Assembly (NCBI RefSeq): GCF_023373525.1
Contig: NZ_CP097218.1
Span: 372,001 to 436,000, forward strand
Reading direction: 5' to 3'
Origin: Brachybacterium kimchii
Lineage (GTDB): Bacteria > Actinomycetota > Actinomycetes > Actinomycetales > Dermabacteraceae
Length of the DNA: 64,000 bases
The position numbers and the translations under genes are program-made. The notes under the pieces were generated by a model. The model worked only from the letters and a program-made list of their open reading frames with translations, searched no databases and was not told where the DNA came from. Shown here one piece after another: positions 46,599 through 54,782 of the stretch. Positions within the stretch are counted from its first letter, which is position 1, and every line of letters begins with the position of its first letter.

Positions 46599-47801
46599 AT
46601 GTTTCCTGCGTCACACCAGAGGGTGTCGGGGCTCGATGCCCTGCTCGCGGACCCCGGGAGGCTCGAGGCCGAGCTCCCGGGGTGCGCGCGTCCCGGCCTG
46701 CTGACGAACTTCGCGGCCACCACCTCCGACCTGCGCCGCGGAGTCGACGCCCTCGTCGAGGCCGGGATCCGCCCGCACTGCCTGATCGCCCCCGAGCACG
46801 GGTACTGGGGCAGCGAGCAGGCGGGCGAGGGCGGCGCGGACCAGCGTGATCCCGCGACCGGCATCCCGGTGCTGTCCTCCTACGGGGTGCACGGTGACGA
46901 TCTGGTCGCCCTGCTCGAGCGCAGCGGCGTCGACGGACTCCTCGTCGACCTGCAGGACATCGGCTGCCGCTTCTACACCTATCCCTGGTCGATGGTCGAC
47001 GCCATGCAGGCCTGCGCCCGCCTCGACCTGCCGGTGCACGTCCTGGACCGCCCGGCCCCGCTGCCCGCCGCGCCCCTGGGCCCCGGTCTCGACCCCGCCT
47101 GCGCGAGCTTCGTGGGGCGCATGAACATCCCCCTGCGCCACGGCGGCCGTCTGGGCGACGTGGCCCGTCACGCCGCGGCCCACCACCTCGAGGACCCTCT
47201 CGACCTCTCCGTCACCCCCGCACCGGGAGCCGACGGCTCCGCCCGCTGGGTGCCTCCCTCCCCGAACATGCCGACGACCACCGCGCTCGCGCTCTACCCG
47301 GGCACGGGCCTCGTCGAGGGCACCACGTGGAGCGAGGGGCGAGGGACCACGACACCCTTCGAGGTCCTCGGCGCACCGTGGGCCGACCGGCGCTTCGCGG
47401 ACGCCCTCCGCGAGCTCGAGCTGCCCGGCATCCTCGTGCGCGAGGTGCACGTGCGCGCCACGCACGGGGACTTCGCCGGCCAGATCCTCCACGGTGTCCA
47501 GCTCCACCTCGCCGACGATCCCGCCGCGCTCGTCGGCGGCGCTGGCACCGACAGCGGGACCGCGGCGAGCGGGGGCTTCGACCCGATCCGCATCGGGCAC
47601 GGCGTGCTCGCGACCATGCGCGCCCAGCACCCCGGCGGGGACCTCTGGCGCCGCAACGCCCCGGAGCGCCCGCCCTTCATCGACCTGCTCTGGGGATCGA
47701 GCGCCCTGCGCGAGGGCATCGACGACGGCGCCGAGCTCGCCGAGATCCTCGCCGCCTCGCCCTCTCCCGAGCTCCTCGACCGCGACGGAGGGGCCGCATG
47801 A
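46599..47801 (+). CDS. namZ: NamZ-type exo-beta-N-acetylmuramidase (DUF1343)
   Basis: 400 residues. DUF1343 enzymes of the NamZ type release MurNAc from the non-reducing end of peptidoglycan fragments (shown for Bacillus subtilis NamZ). Seen: GLLTNFAATTSDLRRGVDAL, LIAPEHGYWGSEQAGEG, DLQDIGCRFYTYPWSMVDAM and SPNMPTTTALALYPGTGLVEGT split by residues. No signal peptide, so it acts inside on imported fragments unless exported otherwise. First gene of a six-gene operon with a tandem GNAT protein and an oligopeptide transporter. The last codons overlap the next gene. Substrate in this organism is inferred. Confidence 0.88.
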   Translation: MFPASHQRVSGLDALLADPGRLEAELPGCARPGLLTNFAATTSDLRRGVDALVEAGIRPHCLIAPEHGYWGSEQAGEGGADQRDPATGIPVLSSYGVHGDDLVALLERSGVDGLLVDLQDIGCRFYTYPWSMVDAMQACARLDLPVHVLDRPAPLPAAPLGPGLDPACASFVGRMNIPLRHGGRLGDVARHAAAHHLEDPLDLSVTPAPGADGSARWVPPSPNMPTTTALALYPGTGLVEGTTWSEGRGTTTPFEVLGAPWADRRFADALRELELPGILVREVHVRATHGDFAGQILHGVQLHLADDPAALVGGAGTDSGTAASGGFDPIRIGHGVLATMRAQHPGGDLWRRNAPERPPFIDLLWGSSALREGIDDGAELAEILAASPSPELLDRDGGAA

Positions 47802-48946
47802 CGGGGACGGCGGGGCCGGAGAGCGGGGCCATCCGTGTGCGCGAGGGTCTGCGCCGCGGGGATCTTGCGGTGCTCGCCGCCCTCACCGCGGGCACGGCGC
47901 GGCCCCTCACCTCGCAGGAGCTCGCGCTCCTCGTGCTCGTCGATCCCGATCCGCGGAGCTCGATCGTGCTGGTCGCCGAGGACTCGGGGGACACCGAGGA
48001 CACCGCAGACACAGAGGGGCTCACGGGGGACCCGGCGCCGGTGGGCTTCGCGCACCTCGCCGCGCAGGACGGCGCGGCGTATCTGGTCAGCGGCGCGGTG
48101 CACCGCGCGCACCGCCGCCGGGGCATCGGCACCCGTCTGCTCGACGCGGCGCTCGCGCACGCACGCCGGTGGGGCGCCGAGACCCTCGTGGTCAGCGGGC
48201 GGCCGCGGGGCTACGCGGCGCCCGGCGTCGACGAGACGGCCGACCCCGGCGCCGCCGCCTTCCTCCGCGCTCGCGGAGCGCACGGTGCGGGGAGCGCGCT
48301 CGCGATGGAGCGCGACCTCGCGGACCTCGCGGACCTCGCGGTCCCTGTGGAGGGCACCGGCGCGCTCGAGCACGCAGGGGAGGGCCGACGGGGGAGCCAG
48401 GCCGATCGTGCGCTCCCGCCCGATCTCCGGATCGCGCCCTGCGCCCCCGAGGAGGTGCCCGAGATGCTCACCGCCGTGCGCCTCCACCTGTCCGAGGACT
48501 GGGCGCAGCTGCTCGGCGCTCATGTCGCGCACCGCGCGGAGGAGGAGGCCCGCGGAGCCCCCTCGACGGAGGGGCCGGCAGGCCCGGCGGGCACGATCCT
48601 GCTCGCGCGGGACGCGGAGGGACCGGCGGGGGAGATCCTCGGCGTCGCCGCCTGGGACGTCGTCGGCGCGGACCCCGAGCGCTTCGGTCCCATCGGCGTC
48701 CTGCCCGCCGCCCGCGGACGCGGGGTCGGCGGCGCCCTGCTCGATGCGGCCCTGGAGCGCATGGCCCGCGCGGGCGCCCGCCGCGCCTGGTTCCAGTGGA
48801 CCTCGGCGAGCGGCCCCGCCCACCGCATGTACCTCTCCCGAGGCTTCCGTCCGCTCGCGACCACCACCCCGTTCGAGCTCCCCGTCCGCCCCGCCGCCGT
48901 CCCGATCCCGGCAGCCCCGATCCCGAAGGAGAGGACGCGCCCATGA
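47798..48946 (+). CDS. Tandem GNAT-domain acetyltransferase
   Basis: 382 residues with two GNAT folds. The first (about 8-175) has the acetyl-CoA loop VHRAHRRRGIGTRLLDAAL; the second (about 205-365) has VLPAARGRGVGGALLDAALE and ends near SGPAHRMYLSRGFRPL. Loops are rich in Thr/Glu/Ala low-complexity sequence. Two-domain GNAT proteins can have one catalytic and one structural half, as in mycothiol synthase. Coupled to namZ (ATGA) and to the lipoprotein gene (ATGA), so it is likely to acetylate an amino sugar or peptide handled by the operon; that is inference. Confidence 0.82.
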   Translation: MTGTAGPESGAIRVREGLRRGDLAVLAALTAGTARPLTSQELALLVLVDPDPRSSIVLVAEDSGDTEDTADTEGLTGDPAPVGFAHLAAQDGAAYLVSGAVHRAHRRRGIGTRLLDAALAHARRWGAETLVVSGRPRGYAAPGVDETADPGAAAFLRARGAHGAGSALAMERDLADLADLAVPVEGTGALEHAGEGRRGSQADRALPPDLRIAPCAPEEVPEMLTAVRLHLSEDWAQLLGAHVAHRAEEEARGAPSTEGPAGPAGTILLARDAEGPAGEILGVAAWDVVGADPERFGPIGVLPAARGRGVGGALLDAALERMARAGARRAWFQWTSASGPAHRMYLSRGFRPLATTTPFELPVRPAAVPIPAAPIPKERTRP

Positions 48947-50652
48947 CCGTCCCGTCCCCGCACCCCGACCCCGCCCCGTCCCCACACCCCGACCCGTCCA
49001 CTCCGCGCCCCGCGCGACGGACCGTGCTCGGCGCGGCGGTCGGCGCCGCCGGCCTCACCGCCGTCGGACTCTCCTCCTGCGGCCCGGCCGCGCAGGACTC
49101 CGAGAACCCGCCGCTGCGCATCCACGCGAACGACATCACCGTGTACCAGCCGAACTTCAACCCGTACTCGCCCACGGCCCTGCAGGGCGCGAGCGGACTC
49201 ATCTTCGAGCCGCTCATGGTGTACACGGCCATGGACCCCGAGAAGCCCGTGCCGTGGGTCGCCGAGAAGATCACCTTCGGCGACGACGGCACGAGCGCGG
49301 AGATCCTCGTGCGGGAGGGCATCGTGTTCACCGACGACCATCCGCTCACCGCCGAGGACGTCGAGTACTCCCTGCTCATGCTCCGGGACAAGCCCGCGAC
49401 CAACGGCTCCGCGCTGCCCGTCAAGGATGCGAAGCGCACGGGGGAGCGCACCGTGGAGGTCTCCTTCGAGGGGCCCTCGTTCGCGCACGCGCCGACGCTG
49501 GGCGGCTCCTACGTCGTCCCCAAGCACATCTTCGAGACCCTCGACGTCGAGAAGGACGCGATCGCGGAGCCCGTCGGCTCCGGTCCCTACATGCTCGATC
49601 GCTTCTCCGACCAGCTCTACACCTTCCGCCGCAACGAGAAGCACTGGGCGGTGGGCGATTTCGAGGTCCCCGAGCTCTACTACCCCTCGTACTCCACGGA
49701 GACCTTCAACACCGCGCTGCAGGCCGGCGAGATCGACTGGTCCGGCGGGTTCGTCGCCAACGTCGACAAGATCTTCGTCGCGAAGGACCCCGAGCACCGC
49801 GGCTACTACTACCCGGGCCTGGGCGTGGTGAACCTGACCTTCAACCTCGAGAAGGACCTCTGGCAGGACCTCGAGCTGCGCCGCGGCATCTCCCTCGCGA
49901 TCGACCGCGCGCAGATCGCCGACATCGCGATGCTCGGCTACGTCGGCCCGCCCCATCCCACCGCCCTGCCGCGGCCCACCTTCGAGCAGTACATCGCGAA
50001 GAGGTACCAGGGGAAGGAGTTCGAGTTCGACCCCGACAAGGCGGAGAAGGTCCTGGACGACGCCGGGTACCGGCGCGGGGCGGACGGCGTGCGCGCCGCC
50101 GAGGACGGCACCAGGCTCGAGTTCCCGCTGCAGATCCCCTCCGGCTTCGTCGACTGGGTGAGCGTCACCCAGGTGCTCAACGAGCAGCTGCAGAAGATCG
50201 GCGTCCGCTTCACCCCGCAGGGCGTCTCGATGGAGTCGTGGACGGAGAAGCGCAACGCCGGCAGCTTCGACGTCACGCTCTCCACGGTCTCGGCCGGCGC
50301 GAGCCCCTGGTTCATGTACCGCTCGATGCTCTCGAGCGAGCACCGCAGCAAGGACGGCACCGTGCTCGCGAACTTCCAGCGCTGGTACGACGACGACACC
50401 GACGAGCTCCTGAGCGCGTTCACCGCGACCGACGACGAGGCCGAGCAGCAGCGCTGCATCGACGGGCTCGAGGACGTCGTCGTCGAGAAGCTCCCGGCGC
50501 TGCCGCTGGTGACCGCCCCGAACTGGTTCAACTACAACACCGAGTCCTGGTCCGGATTCCCCGATCCCGACCATCCCTACGCGCTCGGCGCCCCCTACAG
50601 CCCGATCGACAGGATCCTGGTGCTGCGCGAGCTCACCCGGACCACCGACTGA
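48943..50652 (+). CDS. Family 5 oligopeptide/muropeptide-binding lipoprotein
   Basis: 569 residues. The signal combines a twin-arginine (ARRTVLGAAVGAAGL) with a lipobox ending at Cys46 (VGLSSCG), so it is a Tat-type lipoprotein held at the outer face of the membrane. The SBP_bac_5 fold follows: FEPLMVYTAMDPEKPVPWVA, LTAEDVEYSLLMLRD, GSGPYMLDRF and RRGISLAIDRAQIADIAMLG. It captures peptides for the downstream permeases; the link to namZ suggests cell-wall peptides as cargo (inference). A 12-nt gap with GGAGG separates it from the permease gene. Confidence 0.93.
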   Translation: MTVPSPHPDPAPSPHPDPSTPRPARRTVLGAAVGAAGLTAVGLSSCGPAAQDSENPPLRIHANDITVYQPNFNPYSPTALQGASGLIFEPLMVYTAMDPEKPVPWVAEKITFGDDGTSAEILVREGIVFTDDHPLTAEDVEYSLLMLRDKPATNGSALPVKDAKRTGERTVEVSFEGPSFAHAPTLGGSYVVPKHIFETLDVEKDAIAEPVGSGPYMLDRFSDQLYTFRRNEKHWAVGDFEVPELYYPSYSTETFNTALQAGEIDWSGGFVANVDKIFVAKDPEHRGYYYPGLGVVNLTFNLEKDLWQDLELRRGISLAIDRAQIADIAMLGYVGPPHPTALPRPTFEQYIAKRYQGKEFEFDPDKAEKVLDDAGYRRGADGVRAAEDGTRLEFPLQIPSGFVDWVSVTQVLNEQLQKIGVRFTPQGVSMESWTEKRNAGSFDVTLSTVSAGASPWFMYRSMLSSEHRSKDGTVLANFQRWYDDDTDELLSAFTATDDEAEQQRCIDGLEDVVVEKLPALPLVTAPNWFNYNTESWSGFPDPDHPYALGAPYSPIDRILVLRELTRTTD

Positions 50653-50663
50653 CGGAGGATGCG

Positions 50664-51641
50664 ATGAAGTACCTCGCGCGCAAGATCGGGCTCTACGTGT
50701 TCATCGCGTGGGCGGCCCTCACCCTGAACTTCCTCATCCCGCGGCTCATGCCCGGCGACCCCGTGACCCTGCTGCTCGAGAGCTCCCAGGGGGCGATCGA
50801 CCCGGAGGCCAAGCAGGCGATCGCCGAGGCCTACGGGGTCAGCGACGACCCGCTGCCGGTCCAGTACATCGACTACCTGAAGGACCTGCTGCACGGCGAC
50901 CTGGGCACGTCCATCAGCCATTTCCCGGTGCCCGTCATCGACATCATCTCCCGCGCCCTGCCCTGGACCCTCGGGCTCGTGGGCGTGGCGACGATCGTGA
51001 GCTTCCTGCTGGGCACCGCCCTGGGCGTGCTCCTCGCGTGGCGCCGCGGCACCTGGTCCGACCACGTGCTGCCGGCCCTCACGTTCCTCAACGCCATCCC
51101 CTACTTCTGGATGGCGCTGATCCTGGTGCTCGTGCTCTCGGTCCACCTGAGCCTGTTCCCGAACGCCGGCGGCTACGAGAGGATCCTCTTCCCGGGCTGG
51201 ACCCCGGAGTTCATCGGCTCGGTCCTCTACCACGCGCTGCTGCCCGCGATCACGATCGTGATCGGCTCCTTCGCCGGCTGGGTGCTCTCGATGCGCAACA
51301 TGACCGTGACCGTGATGGGGGAGGACTACGTGTCCCTCGCAGAGGCCAAGGGGCTGCCGCCGCGGCGCGTGCTCGTCACCTATGCCGCCCGCAACGCGAT
51401 CCTGCCCTCGATCACCGGCTTCGCCCTCTCGCTGGGCGCGGTCGTCGGCGGCTCCATGCTCACCGAGGTCATCTTCAACTACCCGGGCGTCGGATACACG
51501 CTGTTCAGCGCCGTGCAGGCCCAGGACTTCCCGCTCATGCAGGGCCTGTTCCTCATCATCTCCCTCGCGGTCATCGCCGCGAACCTCGTGGCCGACGTGG
51601 CCTACGTGTTCCTGGACCCGCGAACCCGGCAGGGGGCCTGA
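50664..51641 (+). CDS. DppB/OppB-type ABC transporter permease
   Basis: 325 residues, six transmembrane helices from about 8 to 318. N-terminus KYLARKIGLYVFIAWAALTL and LMPGDPVTLLLE are typical of OppB/DppB. The EAA coupling loop reads YVSLAEAKGLPPRRVLVTYA with ARNAILPSITGF after it. GGAGG lies 5 nt before the ATG. Partner of the fused permease-ATPase that starts 3 nt downstream. Confidence 0.93.
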   Translation: MKYLARKIGLYVFIAWAALTLNFLIPRLMPGDPVTLLLESSQGAIDPEAKQAIAEAYGVSDDPLPVQYIDYLKDLLHGDLGTSISHFPVPVIDIISRALPWTLGLVGVATIVSFLLGTALGVLLAWRRGTWSDHVLPALTFLNAIPYFWMALILVLVLSVHLSLFPNAGGYERILFPGWTPEFIGSVLYHALLPAITIVIGSFAGWVLSMRNMTVTVMGEDYVSLAEAKGLPPRRVLVTYAARNAILPSITGFALSLGAVVGGSMLTEVIFNYPGVGYTLFSAVQAQDFPLMQGLFLIISLAVIAANLVADVAYVFLDPRTRQGA

Positions 51642-51644
51642 CCC

Positions 51645-53531
51645 ATGTCCACCACGAGAACGTCCCTCACCCGCCTCGTGCCCCGCAGCGGCAAGGTCCG
51701 CGCCGGGGTCCTCATCGTCGTGGTGTTCGTGCTGATCGCCGTGATCGGCCCGCTCACCGCCCGCTTCTCCCCGCAGGCGACATCCTTCGACCTGCTGCGC
51801 CCGCCCTCGGCCGAGCACTGGATGGGCACCACCCAGACCGGCCAGGACGTCTATGCGCAGTTCGTCACCGGTGCTCGCGTCTCGCTGCTCGTGGGCCTCG
51901 TCGCGGGCGTCGTCTCCCAGGTGTTCTCCGTGATCATCGGGCTGCTCGGCGGGTACCTGCGCGGAGTCGCCGACGACCTCCTGTACATCCTCACCGCAGT
52001 GTTCCTGGTGATCCCGGGCATGCCGCTGCTGATCGTCCTCACCGGCTACCTGCCCAGCCGCGGCATGTTCGCGATCGCGGTGGTCATCGCGATCACCTCG
52101 TGGGCGGGCTCGGCGCGCGTCATCCGCGCGCAGACGATGTCCCTGCGCGGCCGCGAGTTCGTCGAGGCGGCGCGCGCGAGCGGTGAGTCCCGCATCCGGA
52201 TCATGTTCGCCGAGGTGCTGCCGAACATGCTCCCGCTGGTCGCCTCCGGCTTCCTGTTCTCGGTGATCGGGGGCATCCTCTCCGAGGCGGGCCTGTCGTT
52301 CCTGGGTCTCGGCTCGCTGACCACGGTCTCCTGGGGATCGATGCTCTACTTCGCCCAGAGCGCGCAGGCGCTGCTCTCGGGCGCCTGGTGGTGGTACGTC
52401 CCGCCGGGCCTCGCGATCGCCGTGATCGGCGCGGGCCTCGCGCTCATCAACTTCGGCATCGACGAGTACGCGAACCCGCGGCTGCGCACGGGCTCCTCCC
52501 GCCATCGCGCCGTGCGCGGATCCCTCGCCGCGGGCGGCGACGCCACCACGGCCGACGCCGCCGCCGGCGGGGCGGCGGTCAGCGCCGGGCCGACGGGTCC
52601 GACGGGCCCGGCGGGGCCGAAGGATCCCGCGGCGCCATCGGCCCCGGCGACGTCGACGGGCACCGCGCTCGCCGACACCGTGCCGGAGGCGGACCCGGTG
52701 ATCCGGCCGTCGGACGTGACCGGCGACCCCGTCATCGAGGCCGATCACCTGAGCGTCGACTACCCGACCGAGCACGGCACGGTGCACGCGGTCGACGACG
52801 TGACGCTCACCCTGCACCGCGGGGAGATCCTGGGCCTGGCCGGGGAGTCCGGCAGCGGCAAGTCGACGCTCACCAACGCCATCACCCGGATGCTGCGCCC
52901 GCCCGCGCGGATCGCCGGAGGGTCGGTGTCCTACACCGACGCCGCCGGTGGCCGGACGGACCTGCTCTCCCTGGACGCGCGCGGTCTGCGTGCGATCCGC
53001 TGGACGGAGATCGCCGTGGTCTTCCAGAGCGCCATGAACGCCCTGAACCCGGTCACGACGATCCACTCCCAGTTCGACGACGTCATCCGCGTGCACCGGC
53101 CCGACCTCGGCCCGGCCCGGCGCACCGAGCTCGCGCGCGAGCACCTGCGCCGCGTGGGCATCGACCCCGAGCGCCTGGGCGCCTACCCGCACGAGCTCTC
53201 GGGCGGGATGAAGCAGCGGGTCGCGATCGCGATCGCGCTGGTCCTCGAGCCGGACGTCATCTTCATGGACGAGCCGACCACGGCCCTGGACCTGCTGGTC
53301 CAGCGCGAGGTGCTCGACCAGATCGTGCGCCTGCGCGAGGAGTACGGCTTCGCGATCGTCTTCACGACGCACGACCTCGCCCTGCTGCTGGAGATCTCCG
53401 ACTCGATCGCCGTCATGCGCCGCGGGCACCTGGTCGAGTACGGGCCCGCGGCCGAGATCTACCGCGACGCCCGCCACCCGTACACCCGGAGTCTCCTGGA
53501 CTCCCTCGAAGCCCTCGGGAGCCTCGCATGA
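51645..53531 (+). CDS. Fused DppC-type permease and DppD-type ATPase
   Basis: 628 residues that combine two transporter subunits. Residues about 1-285 are the OppC/DppC permease (six helices; EAA loop EFVEAARASGESRIRIMFAE). Residues about 286-352 are an Ala/Gly linker with a collagen-like GPTGPTGPAGPKDP stretch. Residues about 360-628 are the ATPase: Walker A GESGSGKST, Q-loop VFQSAMNALNPV, signature LSGGMKQRVAIAIALVL, Walker B VIFMDEPTTALD, H-loop TTHD. The frame is continuous, so this is a real fusion and not an error of start choice. The stop overlaps the second ATPase gene. Confidence 0.93.
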   Translation: MSTTRTSLTRLVPRSGKVRAGVLIVVVFVLIAVIGPLTARFSPQATSFDLLRPPSAEHWMGTTQTGQDVYAQFVTGARVSLLVGLVAGVVSQVFSVIIGLLGGYLRGVADDLLYILTAVFLVIPGMPLLIVLTGYLPSRGMFAIAVVIAITSWAGSARVIRAQTMSLRGREFVEAARASGESRIRIMFAEVLPNMLPLVASGFLFSVIGGILSEAGLSFLGLGSLTTVSWGSMLYFAQSAQALLSGAWWWYVPPGLAIAVIGAGLALINFGIDEYANPRLRTGSSRHRAVRGSLAAGGDATTADAAAGGAAVSAGPTGPTGPAGPKDPAAPSAPATSTGTALADTVPEADPVIRPSDVTGDPVIEADHLSVDYPTEHGTVHAVDDVTLTLHRGEILGLAGESGSGKSTLTNAITRMLRPPARIAGGSVSYTDAAGGRTDLLSLDARGLRAIRWTEIAVVFQSAMNALNPVTTIHSQFDDVIRVHRPDLGPARRTELAREHLRRVGIDPERLGAYPHELSGGMKQRVAIAIALVLEPDVIFMDEPTTALDLLVQREVLDQIVRLREEYGFAIVFTTHDLALLLEISDSIAVMRRGHLVEYGPAAEIYRDARHPYTRSLLDSLEALGSLA

Positions 53532-54436
53532 GCATCGCCGCCGCCGACCCCGGCACCCCCGACCGCAGCACCCCGGACACCGCCGCGCGCGGCGAGGTCG
53601 TCCTCGAGGGCAGGCACCTGGTCAAGGAGTACGGCGTGGGAGAGCGCCGCGGCGTGCTGCGCCGCCGCCGCACCCTGCGCGCCGTCGACGACGTCTCCCT
53701 CGAGCTGCGCCGCGGGCAGGTCACCGCGCTGGTGGGTCAGAGCGGCTCGGGCAAGTCCACGCTGGGCCGCCTGCTCGCCCGGCTGGTGCCGCTCACCGGC
53801 GGGGAGATCCTCCTGCACGGGGATCGGGTGGCCGGCGGACCGGGCGGAGCCGGCGGCTCGGGCGGCACCTCGCCGCGCGAATACACCGGGCAGGTCCAGC
53901 TGACGCTCCAGGACCCCTTCGCCTCGCTCAACCCGCTGCGCCGGATCAGCTACATCCTGGGTCGCGCCGTGCGGCTGCACCAGAACCCCTCCGGGGCCGA
54001 CGAGGTGCGCGAGCGCAGCGCGGCGCTGCTGTCGCGGGTGGGCCTCGAGCCGGCCGAGCACTACCTGGACCGCTTCCCGCACGAGCTCTCGGGCGGGGAG
54101 CGCCAGCGCGTCTCCTTCGCCCGCGCGCTCGCCGCCGGTCCGTCCGTGCTGCTGGCCGACGAGCCCGTCTCGATGCTCGACGTGACGATCCGCAAGGCCA
54201 TGCTGGACCTCATCGACGACCTGCGGCGCGAGGAGGACCTCGCGGTCCTCTACATCACCCACGACCTGGGCAGCGCGCGCCGCTACTCGAGCGAGGTCCT
54301 GGTCATGCACGAGGGACGCGTGGTCGAGCGCGGGGAGTCCGCGCAGGTCATCAGCGATCCGCAGGATGAGTACACGCGGCGTCTGCTCGCGGCCGCCCCG
54401 GATCCGCGGCGCTCGCTCGGGGCGCCCGGCGACTGA
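53528..54436 (+). CDS. DppF/OppF-type ABC transporter ATPase
   Basis: 302 residues. Walker A GQSGSGKST, Q-loop LTLQDPFASLNPL, signature ELSGGERQRVSFARALAAGP, Walker B VLLADEPVSMLDVTI and H-loop ITHD. A Gly-rich insertion (GGPGGAGGSGGTSP) lies between Walker A and the Q-loop. It completes the transporter as second ATPase beside the fused one. ATGA overlap with the fusion gene. The last 86 bp are antisense to the end of the VanZ-like gene. Confidence 0.93.
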   Translation: MSIAAADPGTPDRSTPDTAARGEVVLEGRHLVKEYGVGERRGVLRRRRTLRAVDDVSLELRRGQVTALVGQSGSGKSTLGRLLARLVPLTGGEILLHGDRVAGGPGGAGGSGGTSPREYTGQVQLTLQDPFASLNPLRRISYILGRAVRLHQNPSGADEVRERSAALLSRVGLEPAEHYLDRFPHELSGGERQRVSFARALAAGPSVLLADEPVSMLDVTIRKAMLDLIDDLRREEDLAVLYITHDLGSARRYSSEVLVMHEGRVVERGESAQVISDPQDEYTRRLLAAAPDPRRSLGAPGD

Positions 54437-54782
54437 TCCTCCGCTCCGCGGCCCACGCGAGCACCCCGAGCGCGATCCCGACGAGGTCGGCGAGGACGTC
54501 GCCGGGGTCGGCCGAGCGGTGGGGGAGCAGCGCGCCCTGGAGGACCTCGATGAGCACGGCGTGGGCAGCGGCGGCGAGCACCACCCAGCCGATCGGGAAA
54601 CGCGCCGCGGGCGCGAGCAGGCGGCCGAACGCCCAGACGGTGAGCGCGAAGACGCCCACGTGGTAGACCGTGTCGATGCCCACGGGGCCTGCCGGCCCGG
54701 TGTCGGGGACGCTGGGCAGGTAGAAGCCGATGTTCGCGAGGAGCGCGAGGCCCGCGACGAGCAGGCGGCCGTGGGAGGTCAC
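54351..54782 (-). CDS. VanZ-family membrane protein
   Basis: 143 residues with four helices: LLVAGLALLANIGFYLP, YHVGVFALTVWAFGRLL, GWVVLAAAAHAVLIEVLQ and DVLADLVGIALGVLAW. The motif IEVLQ...HRSADPGDVLADLVG is typical of VanZ-like proteins, whose namesake gives low teicoplanin resistance by an unknown mechanism. The start GTG overlaps the stop of the serine hydrolase gene (GTGA), so they are coupled. Its 29-residue tail runs antisense over the end of the DppF-type gene. Confidence 0.8.
   Translation of the reverse strand: MTSHGRLLVAGLALLANIGFYLPSVPDTGPAGPVGIDTVYHVGVFALTVWAFGRLLAPAARFPIGWVVLAAAAHAVLIEVLQGALLPHRSADPGDVLADLVGIALGVLAWAAERRISRRAPRASAADPGRPRADAACTHPADR

Noticed and set aside
50595-53477. 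Open frame of 960 codons antisense to the ABC transporter genes
   Set aside because: Same composition effect; the encoded sequence is His/Asp/Arg-rich repeats without a fold, and the plus-strand frames carry all transporter motifs.
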